From the NCBI GenBank assembly GCA_000720995.1, contig JOEL01000020.1, forward strand, positions 62,001-126,000: DNA of 64,000 nt, written 5' to 3'. Both the position numbers and the translations under genes were made by a program. The notes beneath the pieces were generated by a model. The model worked only from the letters and a program-made list of their open reading frames with translations. It had not been told where the DNA came from and made no database searches. This DNA comes from Streptomyces celluloflavus. Lineage in GTDB: Bacteria > Actinomycetota > Actinomycetes > Streptomycetales > Streptomycetaceae. Positions 8,625 through 17,351 of the stretch are shown here, piece after piece (within the stretch, counting starts at the first letter, position 1; each line of letters begins with the position of its first letter).

Positions 8625-9149
8625 TCACTTCTCCTTCTCGGCGGACGGGCCGGACGGTTCGGGGCGGCCCGGCTGCTCCCCGCCGCGCGCCTCGGTGTAC
8701 GCGGCCGTCGGCACCAGCACCTTGCGCCGGAAGATGCAGACCAGCGTGCCGTCCTGGTTGTGGCCCCGGGTCTCGACGTGCACGACACCGCGGTCCGGCT
8801 TGGACCGGGACGGTGTCTTGCCGAGCACCGTCGTCTCGCCGTAAAGGGTGTCGCCGTGAAAGGTCGGTGCCACGTGTTTCAGCGATTCGACCTCCAGATT
8901 GGCGATGGCCTTTCCGGAGACATCCGGCACCGACATACCCAGCAGCAAGGAGTAGATGTAGTTTCCGACGACGACGTTCTTTTTGAAGTCGGTGGTCCGC
9001 TCCGCGTAGTTGCGGTCCATGTGCAGCGGGTGATGATTCATCGTCAGCAGACAGAAGAGGTGGTCGTCGTATTCCGTGACGGTTTTCCCCGGCCAGTGCT
9101 TGTACACCTCGCCGACGGTGAACTCTTCATAGGTGCGGCCGAACTGCAT
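8625..9149 (-). CDS. MaoC-family dehydratase, probable mesaconyl-CoA hydratase
   Basis: 174 residues, a single hotdog-fold MaoC domain. In the EMC pathway the hydratase converts mesaconyl-CoA to beta-methylmalyl-CoA. The hydratase signature is altered: the usual D-x-N-P-L-H reads N-H-H-P-L-H (TMNHHPLHMD, about residues 37-46), keeping Pro, Leu and the terminal His but not the Asp and Asn. Characterised proteobacterial mesaconyl-CoA hydratases are about twice as long, so function rests on operon position. The start is ATG 9149, five bases after the stop of the lyase gene; its stop is separated from the next start by one base, implying coupling. The last 20 residues are low-complexity. Confidence 0.85.
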   Translation of the reverse strand: MQFGRTYEEFTVGEVYKHWPGKTVTEYDDHLFCLLTMNHHPLHMDRNYAERTTDFKKNVVVGNYIYSLLLGMSVPDVSGKAIANLEVESLKHVAPTFHGDTLYGETTVLGKTPSRSKPDRGVVHVETRGHNQDGTLVCIFRRKVLVPTAAYTEARGGEQPGRPEPSGPSAEKEK

Positions 9150-9154
9150 GGCGG

Positions 9155-10117
9155 TTATGCCTCCGGTGCCTCGAACGTGGATGTACGGGTCATGCCGGCG
9201 GCCCGGCCCTTTCCGGAGATGACCAGCGCCATCTTGCGGCTCGCCTCGTCGATCATTTCGTCGCCGAGCATCGCGGAACCCTTCGCGCCGCCCGCCTCCG
9301 AGGTGTGCCACGCATAGGCGTCGAGGATCAGCTCGGCGTGGTCGTAGTCCTCCTGGGAAGGCGAGAAGACCTCGTTCGCGGCCGCCACCTGGCCCGGGTG
9401 CAGCACCCACTTGCCGTCGAAACCGAGCGCGGCGGCCCGGCCGGCGACCTCGCGGAAACCGTCCACGTTCCGGATCTGGAGATAGGGGCCGTCGATGGCC
9501 TGGAGGTCGTGGGTGCGGGCCGCCATCAGGATGCGCATCAGGATGTAGTGGTACGCGTCCGCGCCGTAGCCGGGCGGCTGCTCGCCGACGACCAGGGACT
9601 TCATGTTGATGGAGGCCATGAAGTCGGCCGGCCCGAAGACGATCGTCTCCAGGCGCGGCGAGGCACCGGCGATCTCGTCGACGTTCACCAGGCCCTTGGC
9701 GTTCTCGATCTGCGCCTCGATGCCGATCCGGCCCGGCTCGAAGCCCATCGTCTTCTCGATCTGGGTCAGCAGCAGGTCCAGCGCGACGATCTGCTGGGCG
9801 TCCTGGACCTTGGGCAGCATGATGCAGTCCAGGTTCGGCCCCGCGCCCTCGACGACGGTGATGACGTCCCGGTACGTCCACTGCGTGGTCCAGTCGTTGA
9901 CCCGCACCACGCGCGTCTTGCCGGTCCAGTCGCCGTTGTTCAGCGCGTCCACGATGGTGTGCCGGGCGCCCTCCTTGGCGAGCGGGGCGCAGGCGTCCTC
10001 CAGGTCGAGGAAGACCTGGTCGGCCGGCAGCCCCTGCGCCTTCTCCAGGAAGCGCGGGTTGCTGCCGGGCACCGCGAGGCAGGAGCGGCGCGGGCGAAGG
10101 CGGTTGACAGCGGTCAT
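9155..10117 (-). CDS. HpcH/HpaI aldolase family, malyl-CoA/beta-methylmalyl-CoA lyase-like
   Basis: 320 residues, CitE-like TIM-barrel lyase. Expected role: splitting beta-methylmalyl-CoA to glyoxylate and propionyl-CoA, and possibly condensing or splitting malyl-CoA. Family motifs: RSCLAVPGSNPRFLEKA at the start, LDLEDACAP, IGIEAQIENAKG (metal-ligand Glu), and FGPADFMAS (metal-ligand Asp). Its ATG overlaps the stop of the mutase gene by four bases (ATGA), so the two are translationally coupled. Citrate-lyase beta subunits share these motifs, but no citrate lyase alpha or gamma gene is near, whereas every neighbour belongs to the EMC pathway. Confidence 0.9.
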   Translation of the reverse strand: MTAVNRLRPRRSCLAVPGSNPRFLEKAQGLPADQVFLDLEDACAPLAKEGARHTIVDALNNGDWTGKTRVVRVNDWTTQWTYRDVITVVEGAGPNLDCIMLPKVQDAQQIVALDLLLTQIEKTMGFEPGRIGIEAQIENAKGLVNVDEIAGASPRLETIVFGPADFMASINMKSLVVGEQPPGYGADAYHYILMRILMAARTHDLQAIDGPYLQIRNVDGFREVAGRAAALGFDGKWVLHPGQVAAANEVFSPSQEDYDHAELILDAYAWHTSEAGGAKGSAMLGDEMIDEASRKMALVISGKGRAAGMTRTSTFEAPEA

Positions 10118-12165
10118 GCGGGGACCTCCAGGGGGTCGAGCTCGTTCGCTTTCCGGATCTCGTCGACGATACGGCCGATGATCTCGGTGATGCCGAAGTC
10201 CTTGGGTGTGAAGACGGCCGCGACCCCGGCCGCCCGGAGCGCGGTCGCGTCGGCGGGCGGGATGATGCCGCCGACGATGACGGGGATGGGGGTGTCCGCC
10301 GGACCACCGGACCCGGCGGAGGCCGAGGGGGAGACACCGCTCCGGCGCAGCCGGTCCAGCACGTCCGGCACCAGTTCGGCGTGCGAACCGGACAGGATCG
10401 ACAGCCCCACGCAGTGCACGTCCTCGGCGACGGCCGCCGCGACGATCTGCTCCGGGGTGAGCCGGATGCCCTGGTAGACCACCTCGAAGCCGGCGTCCCT
10501 GGCCCGTACGGCGATCTGCTCGGCGCCATTGCTGTGCCCGTCCAGACCGGGTTTGCCGACCAGCAGGCGCAGCGCGCCGCAGCCCAGTTCGGCGGCGGTC
10601 CGCGCCGCCTTCGCGCGGACCGCCGCCAGCGGGGTGCCCGCCTCGGCGGTGACCGCCAGGGGCGCGCCGGAGACGCCGGTGGGGGCCCGGAACTCGCCGA
10701 AGACATCGCGCAGCGCCCAGCACCATTCGCCGGTCGTCACCCCCGCCCGGACGCAGTCGAGAGTGGCCGGGAAGAGGTTGGCGTCGCCCGCCGCGGCCTT
10801 CTTCAGGGCCGACAGCGCGTCCTGCGCACGCCCCTCGTCGCGGTCGTCGCGCCAGGAGTGCAGCGCCCGGACCACGCGCGCCTCGTTGGCCGGGTCGACG
10901 GTCAGCACGGCGGTGTCGAGATCCGCGGTGAGCGGGCTGGGCTCGGTGGACTCGTAGCAGTTGACGCCGACGATCCGCTCCGCGCCCTCCTCGATCCGGG
11001 CCCGCCGCTCGGCGTGCGCCGAGACCAGCTGCGACTTGAGGTAGCCGGACTCCACGGCCGCCAGCGCCCCGCCCATCTCCTCGATCCGCGCGATCTCCGC
11101 CAGCGCGTCGGTGACCAGGGCGTCCACCTTCGCCTCCACGACCCGCGAGCCGGCGAAGATGTCCTCGTACTCCAGCAGATCGCTCTCGTGCGCCAGCACC
11201 TGCTGGATACGGAGCGACCACTGCTGGTCCCAGGGCCGGGGCAGGCCCAACGCCTCGTTCCAGGCGGGGAGTTGGACGGCGCGGGCGCGGGCGTCCTTGG
11301 AGAGCGTGACGGCCAGCATCTCCAGCACGATCCGCTGGACGTTGTTCTCCGGCTGCGCCTCGGTCAGGCCGAGCGAGTTGACCTGGACGCCGTAGCGGAA
11401 GCGCCGCTGCTTGGCGTCCTCGATGCCGTACCGCTCCTGGGTGATCCGGTCCCAGATGCGGCCGAAGGCGCGCATCTTGCACATCTCCTCGATGAACCGG
11501 ACACCGGCGTTCACGAAGAAGGAGATCCGGGCGACCACCTCGCCCCTGCGCTCCTCGGGGACCTGGCCGGACGCGAACACCGCGTCGAGCACGGCGATCG
11601 CGGTGGACATCGCATAGGCGATCTCCTGGACCGGGGTGGCGCCCGCCTCCTGGAGGTGGTAGCTGCAGATGTTGATCGGGTTCCACTTGGGAAGGCGGTT
11701 CACGGTGTACGTGATCATGTCCGTCGTCAGGCGGAGGCTGGGCCCCGGCGGGAAGACGTGCGTACCGCGCGAGAGGTACTCCTTGACGATGTCGTTCTGC
11801 GTCGTCCCCGCCAGCCGGGTGACGTCGGCGCCCTGCTCCTCGGCCACCACCTGGTACATCGCCAGCAGCCACATGGCCGTGGCGTTGATGGTCATCGAGG
11901 TGTTCATCCGGTCCAGCGGGATGTCCCGGAACAGCCGCCGCATGTCACCGAGGTGCGAGACCGGCACCCCGACCCGGCCGACCTCCCCGCGGGCGAGCAG
12001 GTGGTCGGGGTCGTAACCGGTCTGGGTCGGCAGGTCGAACGCCACCGACAGGCCGGTCTGGCCCTTGGCGAGGTTGCGCCGGTACAACTCGTTGGACGCC
12101 TCGGCGGTGGAGTGCCCGGCGTACGTCCGCATCAGCCACGGACGATCCTTCTGACGCTCAGTCAT
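10114..12165 (-). CDS. ecm: ethylmalonyl-CoA mutase, coenzyme B12-dependent
   Basis: 683 residues. It rearranges ethylmalonyl-CoA to methylsuccinyl-CoA. The N-terminal catalytic barrel starts with RPWLMRTYAGHSTAEASNELYRRNL, a pattern typical of acyl-CoA mutases. The C-terminal B12-binding domain carries the base-off D-x-H-x-x-G motif as DGHSNG near residue 545, plus a glycine-rich loop further on. Annotated elsewhere as MeaA-like or methylmalonyl-CoA mutase-like; adjacency to ccr makes ethylmalonyl-CoA the likely substrate. Starts 31 bases after the ccr stop and overlaps the next gene by ATGA. No MeaB-like chaperone gene is seen in the window. Confidence 0.93.
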   Translation of the reverse strand: MTERQKDRPWLMRTYAGHSTAEASNELYRRNLAKGQTGLSVAFDLPTQTGYDPDHLLARGEVGRVGVPVSHLGDMRRLFRDIPLDRMNTSMTINATAMWLLAMYQVVAEEQGADVTRLAGTTQNDIVKEYLSRGTHVFPPGPSLRLTTDMITYTVNRLPKWNPINICSYHLQEAGATPVQEIAYAMSTAIAVLDAVFASGQVPEERRGEVVARISFFVNAGVRFIEEMCKMRAFGRIWDRITQERYGIEDAKQRRFRYGVQVNSLGLTEAQPENNVQRIVLEMLAVTLSKDARARAVQLPAWNEALGLPRPWDQQWSLRIQQVLAHESDLLEYEDIFAGSRVVEAKVDALVTDALAEIARIEEMGGALAAVESGYLKSQLVSAHAERRARIEEGAERIVGVNCYESTEPSPLTADLDTAVLTVDPANEARVVRALHSWRDDRDEGRAQDALSALKKAAAGDANLFPATLDCVRAGVTTGEWCWALRDVFGEFRAPTGVSGAPLAVTAEAGTPLAAVRAKAARTAAELGCGALRLLVGKPGLDGHSNGAEQIAVRARDAGFEVVYQGIRLTPEQIVAAAVAEDVHCVGLSILSGSHAELVPDVLDRLRRSGVSPSASAGSGGPADTPIPVIVGGIIPPADATALRAAGVAAVFTPKDFGITEIIGRIVDEIRKANELDPLEVPA

Positions 12166-12196
12166 ATATGGCCCGTATCCTCGTGGTCCGGCGCTG

Positions 12197-13570
12197 TCAG
12201 TGGGTCCGGCCGGGCCGGTGGGCCCGGTCCGCCGCGGTGTCCCGGAAGCGGTTGATGGCGTCGAGGTGCCGGGCGCGCATCTCCTCGTCGCGTACGCCCA
12301 TGCCCTCCTCGGGGGCGAGCGCGAGCACGCCGACCTTGCCCTGGTGGAGGTTGCGGTGCACGTCGTAGGCCGCCTGGCCGGTCTCCGCCAGGGAGTACGT
12401 CCGCGAGAGGGTCGGATGGATCTTCCCCTTGGCGACCAGGCGGTTGGCCTCCCAGGCTTCGCGGTAGTTGGCGAAGTGCGAGCCGACGATCCGCTTCAGG
12501 GACATCCACAGGTAGCGGTTGTCGTACTCGTGGCGGTAGCCCGAGGTGGACGCGCAGGTGACGACGGTGCCGCCCTTGCGGGTGACGTACACGGAGGCGC
12601 CGAAGGTCTCCCGGCCCGGGTGCTCGAAGACGATGTCCACGTCCTCGCCGCCGGTCAGCTCGCGGATGCGCTTGCCGAACCGCTTCCACTCGCGCGGGTC
12701 CTGGTGCTCCTCGTCCCGCCAGAACGTGAAGCCCTCGGCGCTGCGGTCGATGATCGCCTCGGCGCCCATCCGCCGGCAGATCTCCGCCTTCTGGTCGCTG
12801 GAGACCACACAGATCGGGTTGGCGCCGCCGGCCAGCGCGAACTGGGTGGCGTACGAACCGAGTCCGCCGCTCGCACCCCAGATCAGGACGTTGTCGCCCT
12901 GCTTCATCCCGGCGCCGTTGCGGGACACCAGCTGGCGGTACGCGGTCGAGTTGACCAGGCCCGGGGCCGCCGCCTCCTCCCAGCTCAGGTGCCGGGGCTT
13001 GGGCATCAGCTGGTTGGACTTGACGAGCGCGATCTCGGCGAGGCCGCCGAAGTTGGTCTCGAAGCCCCAGATCCGCTGCTCGGGGTCGAGCATGGTGTCG
13101 TTGTGGCCGTCGGAGGACTCCAGCTCGACGGAGAGACAGTGCGCGACGACCTCGTCACCGGGCGCCCAGGCGTTGACACCGGGACCGGTGCGCAGCACGA
13201 CGCCCGCGAGATCGGAACCGATGACGTGGTACGGGAGATCGTGCCGCTTGCCGAGCGGCGAGAGGCGCCCGTAGCGCTCCAGAAACCCGAACGTCGGCAG
13301 CGGCTCGAAGATCGAGGTCCATACGGAGTTGTAGTTCACGGAGGAGGCCATCACGGCCACCAGCGCCTCGCCGGGGCCGAGTTCGGGCACCGGCACGTCC
13401 TCGACGTGCAGCGACTTGCGGGGGTCCTTCTCCTTGCTGCTGAGGCCGGCGAACATCTCGGCCTCGTCCTTGTGCACGGTCACGGCGCGGTAGGACTCGG
13501 GGAGGGGCAGCGCGGCGAAGTCGTCGCGGGTGCTGTCGGGCGCGAGGATCGCGTCCAGGATGTCGTTCAC
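12197..13570 (-). CDS. ccr: crotonyl-CoA carboxylase/reductase
   Basis: 457 residues. It reductively carboxylates crotonyl-CoA with NADPH and CO2 to ethylmalonyl-CoA, feeding the EMC pathway and polyketide extender units. Medium-chain dehydrogenase fold: the N-terminal MASSVNYNSVWTSIFEP stretch, the ELESSDGHNDTMLDPEQRIWGF insertion typical of the family, and a nucleotide-binding loop IWGASGGLGSYA near residue 220. The GTG at 13570 is preceded by GGAGG at optimal spacing; the longer frame upstream is non-coding in composition. First gene of a five-gene run to 7418. A promoter (TTGTCG, 17 bases, TACCTT) lies about 330 bases upstream. Confidence 0.95.
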   Translation of the reverse strand: MNDILDAILAPDSTRDDFAALPLPESYRAVTVHKDEAEMFAGLSSKEKDPRKSLHVEDVPVPELGPGEALVAVMASSVNYNSVWTSIFEPLPTFGFLERYGRLSPLGKRHDLPYHVIGSDLAGVVLRTGPGVNAWAPGDEVVAHCLSVELESSDGHNDTMLDPEQRIWGFETNFGGLAEIALVKSNQLMPKPRHLSWEEAAAPGLVNSTAYRQLVSRNGAGMKQGDNVLIWGASGGLGSYATQFALAGGANPICVVSSDQKAEICRRMGAEAIIDRSAEGFTFWRDEEHQDPREWKRFGKRIRELTGGEDVDIVFEHPGRETFGASVYVTRKGGTVVTCASTSGYRHEYDNRYLWMSLKRIVGSHFANYREAWEANRLVAKGKIHPTLSRTYSLAETGQAAYDVHRNLHQGKVGVLALAPEEGMGVRDEEMRARHLDAINRFRDTAADRAHRPGRTH

Positions 13571-13899
13571 GGAGTGCCTCCGGCGGATGGGGTCTTTCCC
13601 CTGCTGTGAGCGGAGCCGAGAGCTCGGGGAAGCGTCGAGGGAACGGCTTGGGAGAACGTCGGGGTGGGGCGGAGGTGGTGCCGTCGGTTCGGCCGGGGCG
13701 GCGCCGCGCCCGCCGTCGCCGCGCGGATCGCGGCGGCGCCGGTCACGGTGCCTGGCAGCGCCGGTGGGCGCGGGTGGAGATACCCCCGGCGGTGGCCGGG
13801 GAGCCTGTGACGCAGGCGTCCGGGCGGGCGGCCACAAGTGGCTTGCTGGGACAGCCGGCGCACGGAAGTTCACTGCGCGCCGGCCGCCCGGACACCCTC

Positions 13900-13928
13900 A
13901 AGGTATGACACCGCGTGCCACTCGACAA
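13900..13928 (-). promoter_or_regulatory. probable ccr operon promoter
   Basis: On the minus strand, TTGTCG (13928-13923) and TACCTT (13905-13900) are separated by 17 bases, close to the principal sigma-factor consensus. It points toward ccr. Predicted start near 13893. Confidence 0.5.
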
Positions 13929-13941
13929 GACACTGAGTGCC
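13929..13941. promoter_or_regulatory. palindrome at the -35 edge, candidate TetR operator
   Basis: GACACTGAGTGCC reads GnCACTnAGTGnC on both strands and abuts the -35 of the ccr promoter. GTGCCACTC at about 13915 and a TGGCAC element near 13968 share its half-site. The likely binder is the TetR protein encoded upstream (14585-15388), by inference only. Confidence 0.4.
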
Positions 13942-14017
13942 AAGAATTTCTCTCAGATGTCATTTGGGTGGCACGTATGAGCGGGGTGCGGGTCGTTTTC
14001 CGCGCCGTCGAGGCCGG

Positions 14018-14558
14018 TCAACTCCGGCTCTTCAACCGCTCACGGAGCCGCGGCCACAACTGGGCGGCGCCGTGCAGTACGAGCAGCGCCGCTGCAACGC
14101 CTCCAGTTGGGGCCGCTTCAGCTCGACCACCGGCAGCCGGTTCGGCAGCAGCGGGAGTCCGCAGGCGCGCGTATGTCGCGACCGAGAGATTTCCCGCTGC
14201 CTCGGCCGTCGCCGCCTCGGTTGCCCGCTTGAAGTCCCACAGCCCCTTCAGAGCCTGGCCCAGCGTGCTGAGGGAGGCGGTCAGCCGACGCGCGTCATCG
14301 CGCCGCCGCCATGCCTGTGCGGCCCGTTGGTGGTGGCCGGCGCGCCGCTCCCGTACCTGTGAGGCCCGTTGACGGTGGTACCGGGCGGCCTCGTGGTCGC
14401 GGTGGCAGTTGGCCCAACGACCGCGGGGCGGCGCTCCCGGAGCCGAGGTGGACGATGTTCGCCTGGATGAGGTGCTCGGCCGCGCCGCCGCTGAAGACGT
14501 TGTGTGTGGCGGGAGTCGGGTCTGCCGGGCTCGCGCCCTCCATGTCATCCGCAGTCAC
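14018..14558 (-). pseudogene. degenerate, apparently frameshifted hypothetical gene
   Basis: Two minus-strand frames together look like one protein. The frame from ATG 14558 gives MTADDMEGASP...THNVFSGGAAEHLIQANIVHLGS, resembling the N-termini of actinobacterial regulator/NTPase proteins that begin with an N-x-x-SGG-x(n)-Q-x-x-x-H element. Its continuation turns into Pro/Arg noise, while the neighbouring frame (ending 14018) becomes protein-like from about 14440: an Arg/Ala/His-rich helical segment (WANCHRDHEAARYHRQRASQ), then LTASLSTLGQALKGLWDF and a C-terminal hydrophobic patch GGVAAALLVLHGAAQLW. A single frame change between 14460 and 14430 would join them. Function unknown. It lies between tetR and ccr, where I would otherwise expect direct adjacency. 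Confidence 0.45.
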
Positions 14559-14584
14559 GTGGGTAACACGTGCGAGCCGGTGCG

Positions 14585-15388
14585 TCAGTTCCGCTCTTTG
14601 ATCGCCTTGCGGATCGTGCGCATGATGTCGTCCAGCGGGGCGTCCGTCCGCGCCACCGCGACCAGCACCTGGCCCTCCCGGGAGACGGCCGCCGGGGGCT
14701 CCTCCCCGGTGGTGGCGCGGCCCACGCCGATACCGGCGCCGAAGGTGTCGCGGACGATCCCGAAGGCGTGGTCGAGCTGGGACTCGACATCGCCCTCGGC
14801 GCCGGCCCGCAGCCAGCGGCGCAGTACGTGGTTGTGCGCGGTGACCACGGCCGACGCCGCGACCTCGGCGAGCAGCGGATCGTCATCGCCCTCGTGGTGC
14901 GCGCCCTCGTCGAAGTGGCCCAGGAGATAACGGGTGAACAGCCGCTCGTAGCGGGCCACCGAGGCGATCTCGGCCTCGCGCAGGGTGGGTACCTCGCGGG
15001 TGAGGCGGTAGCGGGCCACGGACACGGCGGGGGAGGCCGCGTACATCCGCATGACTTCCTTGATGCCGCGGCAGACCGTGTCGAGGGGGTTCTCGTGCGG
15101 CGGGGCGGCGTCCAGGACGGCCTCGGCGCGGACGAGAGTGTCATCGTGGTCGGGGAAGATCGCCTCTTCCTTGGAGCGGAAGTGGCGGAAGAAGGTCCGC
15201 CGGGCCACGCCCGCGGCGGCCGCGATCTCGTCGACCGTGGTCGCCTCGTAGCCCTTGGTCGCGAACAGCTCCATGGCCGCCGCCGACAGTTCGCGGCGCA
15301 TTTTGAGCCGCTGGGCGGCGGCCCGGCGGGCGCCGGGGGTGCTGGTGCCGGGGGCGTCGGACGACTGCGGGCGAGCGGGCTGGGACAT
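14585..15388 (-). CDS. TetR-family transcriptional regulator of the EMC cluster (inferred)
   Basis: 267 residues. The N-terminal helix-turn-helix (about residues 30-75) is clear: RRELSAAAMELFATKGYEATTVDEIAAAAGVARRTFFRHFRSKEEAI. The C-terminal ligand domain has no recognised specificity. It lies on the same strand between the hydroxyacyl-CoA dehydrogenase gene and ccr, so an acyl-CoA intermediate is a plausible effector and the palindrome at 13929 a plausible target; both are inferences. ATG 15388 was chosen; ATG 15406 (six residues longer, MQYRPH) is an alternative. Neither has a Shine-Dalgarno sequence, and TACCGT a few bases before ATG 15388 could serve as the -10 of a leaderless message. 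Confidence 0.88.
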   Translation of the reverse strand: MSQPARPQSSDAPGTSTPGARRAAAQRLKMRRELSAAAMELFATKGYEATTVDEIAAAAGVARRTFFRHFRSKEEAIFPDHDDTLVRAEAVLDAAPPHENPLDTVCRGIKEVMRMYAASPAVSVARYRLTREVPTLREAEIASVARYERLFTRYLLGHFDEGAHHEGDDDPLLAEVAASAVVTAHNHVLRRWLRAGAEGDVESQLDHAFGIVRDTFGAGIGVGRATTGEEPPAAVSREGQVLVAVARTDAPLDDIMRTIRKAIKERN

Positions 15389-15527
15389 GTGGGGACGGTA
15401 CTGCATATTCGCACGGCACGCGGCATTCGGCGCCCTCGGCACCCCTGTGACCAGCGGCGGACCGCCGGCGGGTGCCGGCAGTCCGCCCCCTGCGTCCGCC
15501 GTCCCGGGCCGGGGGCGCCGCCCCGCG

Positions 15528-17351
15528 TCAGCGCCGGGCGTGCTCACGGAAGCCGCGGCCGGTCTTGCGGCCCAGGCAGCCCGCGGCGACGAGGTGTTCG
15601 AGCAGCGGCGCCGGGGCCAGCCCCGGATCGCGGAACTCGGCGTGCAGCACCCTCTCGATCGCCAGCGACACATCGAGACCGACCGCGTCCAGCAGCTCGA
15701 ACGGCCCCATCGGATAGCCGCCCCCGAGCTTCATCGCGGCGTCGATGTCGTCCGGGGAGGCGTAGTGCTCCTGGACCATCTTGACCGCGTTGTTCAGGTA
15801 CGGGAACAGCAGCGCGTTCACGATGAATCCGGCCCGGTCGCCGCAGTCCACCGGGTGCTTGCGGAGCGTCGCGCAGACCGCCCGCACGGTGGCGTGCGCC
15901 GCGTCGGCCGTCAGGACCGTACGCACCACCTCCACAAGCTTCATGGCGGGTGCCGGGTTGAAGAAGTGCATCCCGATGACGTCCTGCGGCCGTGCGGTGG
16001 CGCGGGCGAGGGCGATGACCGGCAGTGAGGAGGTGGTGGTGGCCAGGACGGCGCCCGGCTTGCAGACCTCGTCCAGCGTCCCGAACAGCCGTTGTTTGGC
16101 GGCCAGTTCCTCGGCCACCGCTTCGACCGCCAGATCGACGTCCGCGAAGGCGTCGAGCGAACCGGCCGGGGTGATCGCCGAGAGCGCGGTGTCCCGGGCC
16201 TCCCGGGTGAGCCGGCCCTTGGCCACGGAACGGTCCAGCGACCGGGCGATCCGGTCCTTGGCCCGCGCCGCCTTCTCCGCCCCGCGGGCGGCCAGCACCA
16301 CCGTGAAGCCCGCCGTGGCGAAGACCTCGGCGATCCCGCTCGCCATCGTCCCGGACCCGGCGACCCCGACACGGCGCACCGGCCGGCCATCGGCACCGGG
16401 GCCGCCGTCCCCGGCCGGGCTCGCCGCGTCCGGTACGACGGCGGCGGTGCCGGGCGCCCGGTAGGTGTAGAAGCCGCGGCCCGACTTGCGGCCGGTCAGC
16501 CCGGCCTCGGCCAGCTGCCCCAGGATCGGCGCGGGCGCGTGCAGCCGGTCGTGGGACTGCGCGTACATCGCCTCCAGGACCGTACGGGCGGTGTCCACGC
16601 CGATCAGGTCGAGCAGCGCCAGCGGGCCCATCGGCAGTCCGCAGCCGAGCCGCATCGCGGCGTCGATGTCCTCACGGGTCGCGTATTTGGACTCGTACAT
16701 CGCGGCGGCCTGGTTGAGATAGCCGAACAGCAGGCCGTCGGCGACGAATCCGGGCCGGTCGCCGACCGCGATCGGGTCCTTGCCCAGGGCGCGGGCCAGC
16801 TCCGTGACGGCGGCGACCGCGGCCGGCGCGGTGAGCACCGAGGAGACCACCTCGACCAGCTTCATGGCCGGCGCGGGGTTGAAGAAGTGCACCCCGAGCA
16901 CCCGCTCGGGGTGCCGCGAATCGGCGGCCAGCCGGGTCACCGACAGTGCGTTGGTGCCGGTCGCCAGGATCGCGTCCGGCCGCACGACGGCGTCCAGCGC
17001 CGCGATGACCTGCCGTTTGAGCGCGTAGTCCTCCGGCACCACCTCGATGACGAGATCGGCGTCGGCCGCCGCCCGTACCTCGCCGGAGGTACGGAATCGG
17101 GCCAGCACCTCCTGTCGCTCCCGCTCGGTGATCCGCTCGCGTCGCACGGCGCGGGCGGTGGCCTCCGCCAGCGCGGTGACGGCCCGGCGGGCCGCGGCCG
17201 GATCGGTGTCGATGCCGATGACCTGGCGGCCCGCACGGGTCAGGACTTCGGTGATACCGGTGCCCATGGTGCCGAGACCGACGACGGCCACGGTCCCAAG
17301 TGGCAGGGGAGAGGCGCCGGTTGAGAGTGCAGGGGCGGACTGAGGGTCCAT
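15528..17351 (-). CDS. tandem double 3-hydroxyacyl-CoA (3-hydroxybutyryl-CoA) dehydrogenase
   Basis: 607 residues, about twice the usual length, because two complete dehydrogenase units are fused. Unit 1 (about 15-310) starts VAVVGLGTMGTGITEV; unit 2 (about 330-607) starts RVGVAGSGTMASGIAEV. Each has an HFFNPAPAMKLVEV catalytic-His segment and a C-terminal PMGP-x-x-LLD helix. The second NAD loop has Ala instead of the third Gly (G-x-G-x-x-A), which tends to shift cofactor preference or affinity. It would oxidise or reduce 3-hydroxybutyryl-CoA, supplying crotonyl-CoA precursors to Ccr. The ATG at 17351 has GGAG eight bases upstream. Its 139-bp gap to tetR suggests loose co-regulation. Confidence 0.93.
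   Translation of the reverse strand: MDPQSAPALSTGASPLPLGTVAVVGLGTMGTGITEVLTRAGRQVIGIDTDPAAARRAVTALAEATARAVRRERITERERQEVLARFRTSGEVRAAADADLVIEVVPEDYALKRQVIAALDAVVRPDAILATGTNALSVTRLAADSRHPERVLGVHFFNPAPAMKLVEVVSSVLTAPAAVAAVTELARALGKDPIAVGDRPGFVADGLLFGYLNQAAAMYESKYATREDIDAAMRLGCGLPMGPLALLDLIGVDTARTVLEAMYAQSHDRLHAPAPILGQLAEAGLTGRKSGRGFYTYRAPGTAAVVPDAASPAGDGGPGADGRPVRRVGVAGSGTMASGIAEVFATAGFTVVLAARGAEKAARAKDRIARSLDRSVAKGRLTREARDTALSAITPAGSLDAFADVDLAVEAVAEELAAKQRLFGTLDEVCKPGAVLATTTSSLPVIALARATARPQDVIGMHFFNPAPAMKLVEVVRTVLTADAAHATVRAVCATLRKHPVDCGDRAGFIVNALLFPYLNNAVKMVQEHYASPDDIDAAMKLGGGYPMGPFELLDAVGLDVSLAIERVLHAEFRDPGLAPAPLLEHLVAAGCLGRKTGRGFREHARR

Larger units (their letters stand above)
13571..14017. 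other. ccr leader and upstream region, no gene
   Basis: 447 bases. The part next to ccr is GC-rich low-complexity sequence with no convincing reading frame. The distal part (13895-13980) is less GC-rich and contains the promoter and palindrome listed separately. A third TGGCAC-type element sits at about 13967-13973. Transcription from 13900 would give a leader of more than 300 nucleotides. Confidence 0.6.

Noticed and set aside
8624-8788. N-terminal extension of the acyl-CoA dehydrogenase
   Set aside because: The extra 55 codons are the out-of-frame end of the MaoC gene; the family N-terminus begins at 8623.
13915-13944. CIRCE/HrcA heat-shock operator
   Set aside because: TTGGCACTC is followed by an 11-base gap and an imperfect second half, whereas CIRCE is TTAGCACTC-N9-GAGTGCTAA; downstream genes are not chaperones.
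15389-15673. Longer N-terminus of the TetR regulator and an extra gene in the 139-bp gap
   Set aside because: Pro/Ala/Arg noise without coding bias; the helix-turn-helix begins about 30 residues after 15388.
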